Source: an uncultured Clostridia bacterium (GTDB lineage: Bacteria > Bacillota > Clostridia > Oscillospirales > CAG-272). From it: 14,666 bases of DNA. Shown one piece after another: positions 14,636 to 14,666 of this stretch; position 1 is the stretch's first letter, and the number at the start of each line of letters is the position of its first letter. A program made the position numbers and the translations under genes. Where the stretch lies: NCBI GenBank assembly GCA_904502055.1, contig CAJGDZ010000024.1, positions 1 through 14,666 of the forward strand, in the 5' to 3' direction. The notes beneath the pieces are model-generated. The model ran no database searches, was not told the origin of the DNA, and worked only from the letters and a program-made list of their open reading frames with translations.

Positions 14636-14663
14636 TTATATCACAAAATCACTTTTCTTTCAA
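14635..14663 (-). promoter_or_regulatory. Promoter of the NodB-like gene
   Basis: On the minus strand, TTGAAA (14663-14658), 17 bases, TATAAT (14640-14635) with an extended -10 TGA. Transcription would begin near 14628, downstream of the TTG codon at 14635. Confidence 0.7.
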
Positions 14664-14666
14664 GAC

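Overview
The window looks like a chromosomal segment of an anaerobic, probably gut-associated member of the Clostridia (Firmicutes). The basis is an oxygen-sensitive glycyl radical enzyme with its activase, strong Shine-Dalgarno sites of the AGGAGG type, near-consensus sigma-A promoters mostly carrying an extended -10, and intracellular plant-glycan glycosidases. Lines I counted by hand suggest a GC-rich genome with one AT-richer gene at the right end. I cannot name the species. All genes except one run on the minus strand.

Region 1 (1-5831) is a self-contained module. A minus-strand operon encodes, in transcription order, a Gfo/Idh/MocA-family oxidoreductase, a glycyl radical enzyme activase and a glycyl radical enzyme (GRE). 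A divergent AraC-family regulator lies on the plus strand. The 160-base divergent control region holds two good promoters and a perfect spaced palindrome between them. The GRE has the overall architecture of the pyruvate formate-lyase/dehydratase superfamily. Its active-site loop, however, reads GCHWMC, so the glutamate typical of GRE dehydratases is missing and so is the Cys-Cys pair of pyruvate formate-lyase. Its reaction is therefore unassigned. The module is bracketed by two direct copies of a roughly 190-base element with inverted repeats.

Region 2 (5832-10785) is a two-gene operon: a GH78-type alpha-L-rhamnosidase followed by a GH2 beta-galactosidase. It has its own promoter, coupled translation and a strong terminator. 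Neither enzyme has a signal peptide, so they probably trim imported rhamnose- and galactose-containing glycosides in the cytoplasm. No transporter gene is present in the window.

Region 3 (10748-13700) holds three single genes, each with its own promoter: a DUF4432 aldose-1-epimerase-like protein, a two-helix membrane protein I do not recognise, and glucosamine-6-phosphate deaminase (nagB).

Region 4 (13765-14663) holds a NodB-like (polysaccharide-deacetylase-like) protein in visibly AT-richer DNA. Its promoter overlaps the only upstream in-frame start codon, so its true start is unresolved.

The most promising undescribed system is the MocA-activase-GRE-AraC module. I infer an inducible anaerobic pathway in which the MocA protein prepares a sugar- or polyol-like substrate, or processes the product, and the GRE performs a radical cleavage or rearrangement. 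No RNA genes, CRISPR arrays or transposase genes were found.
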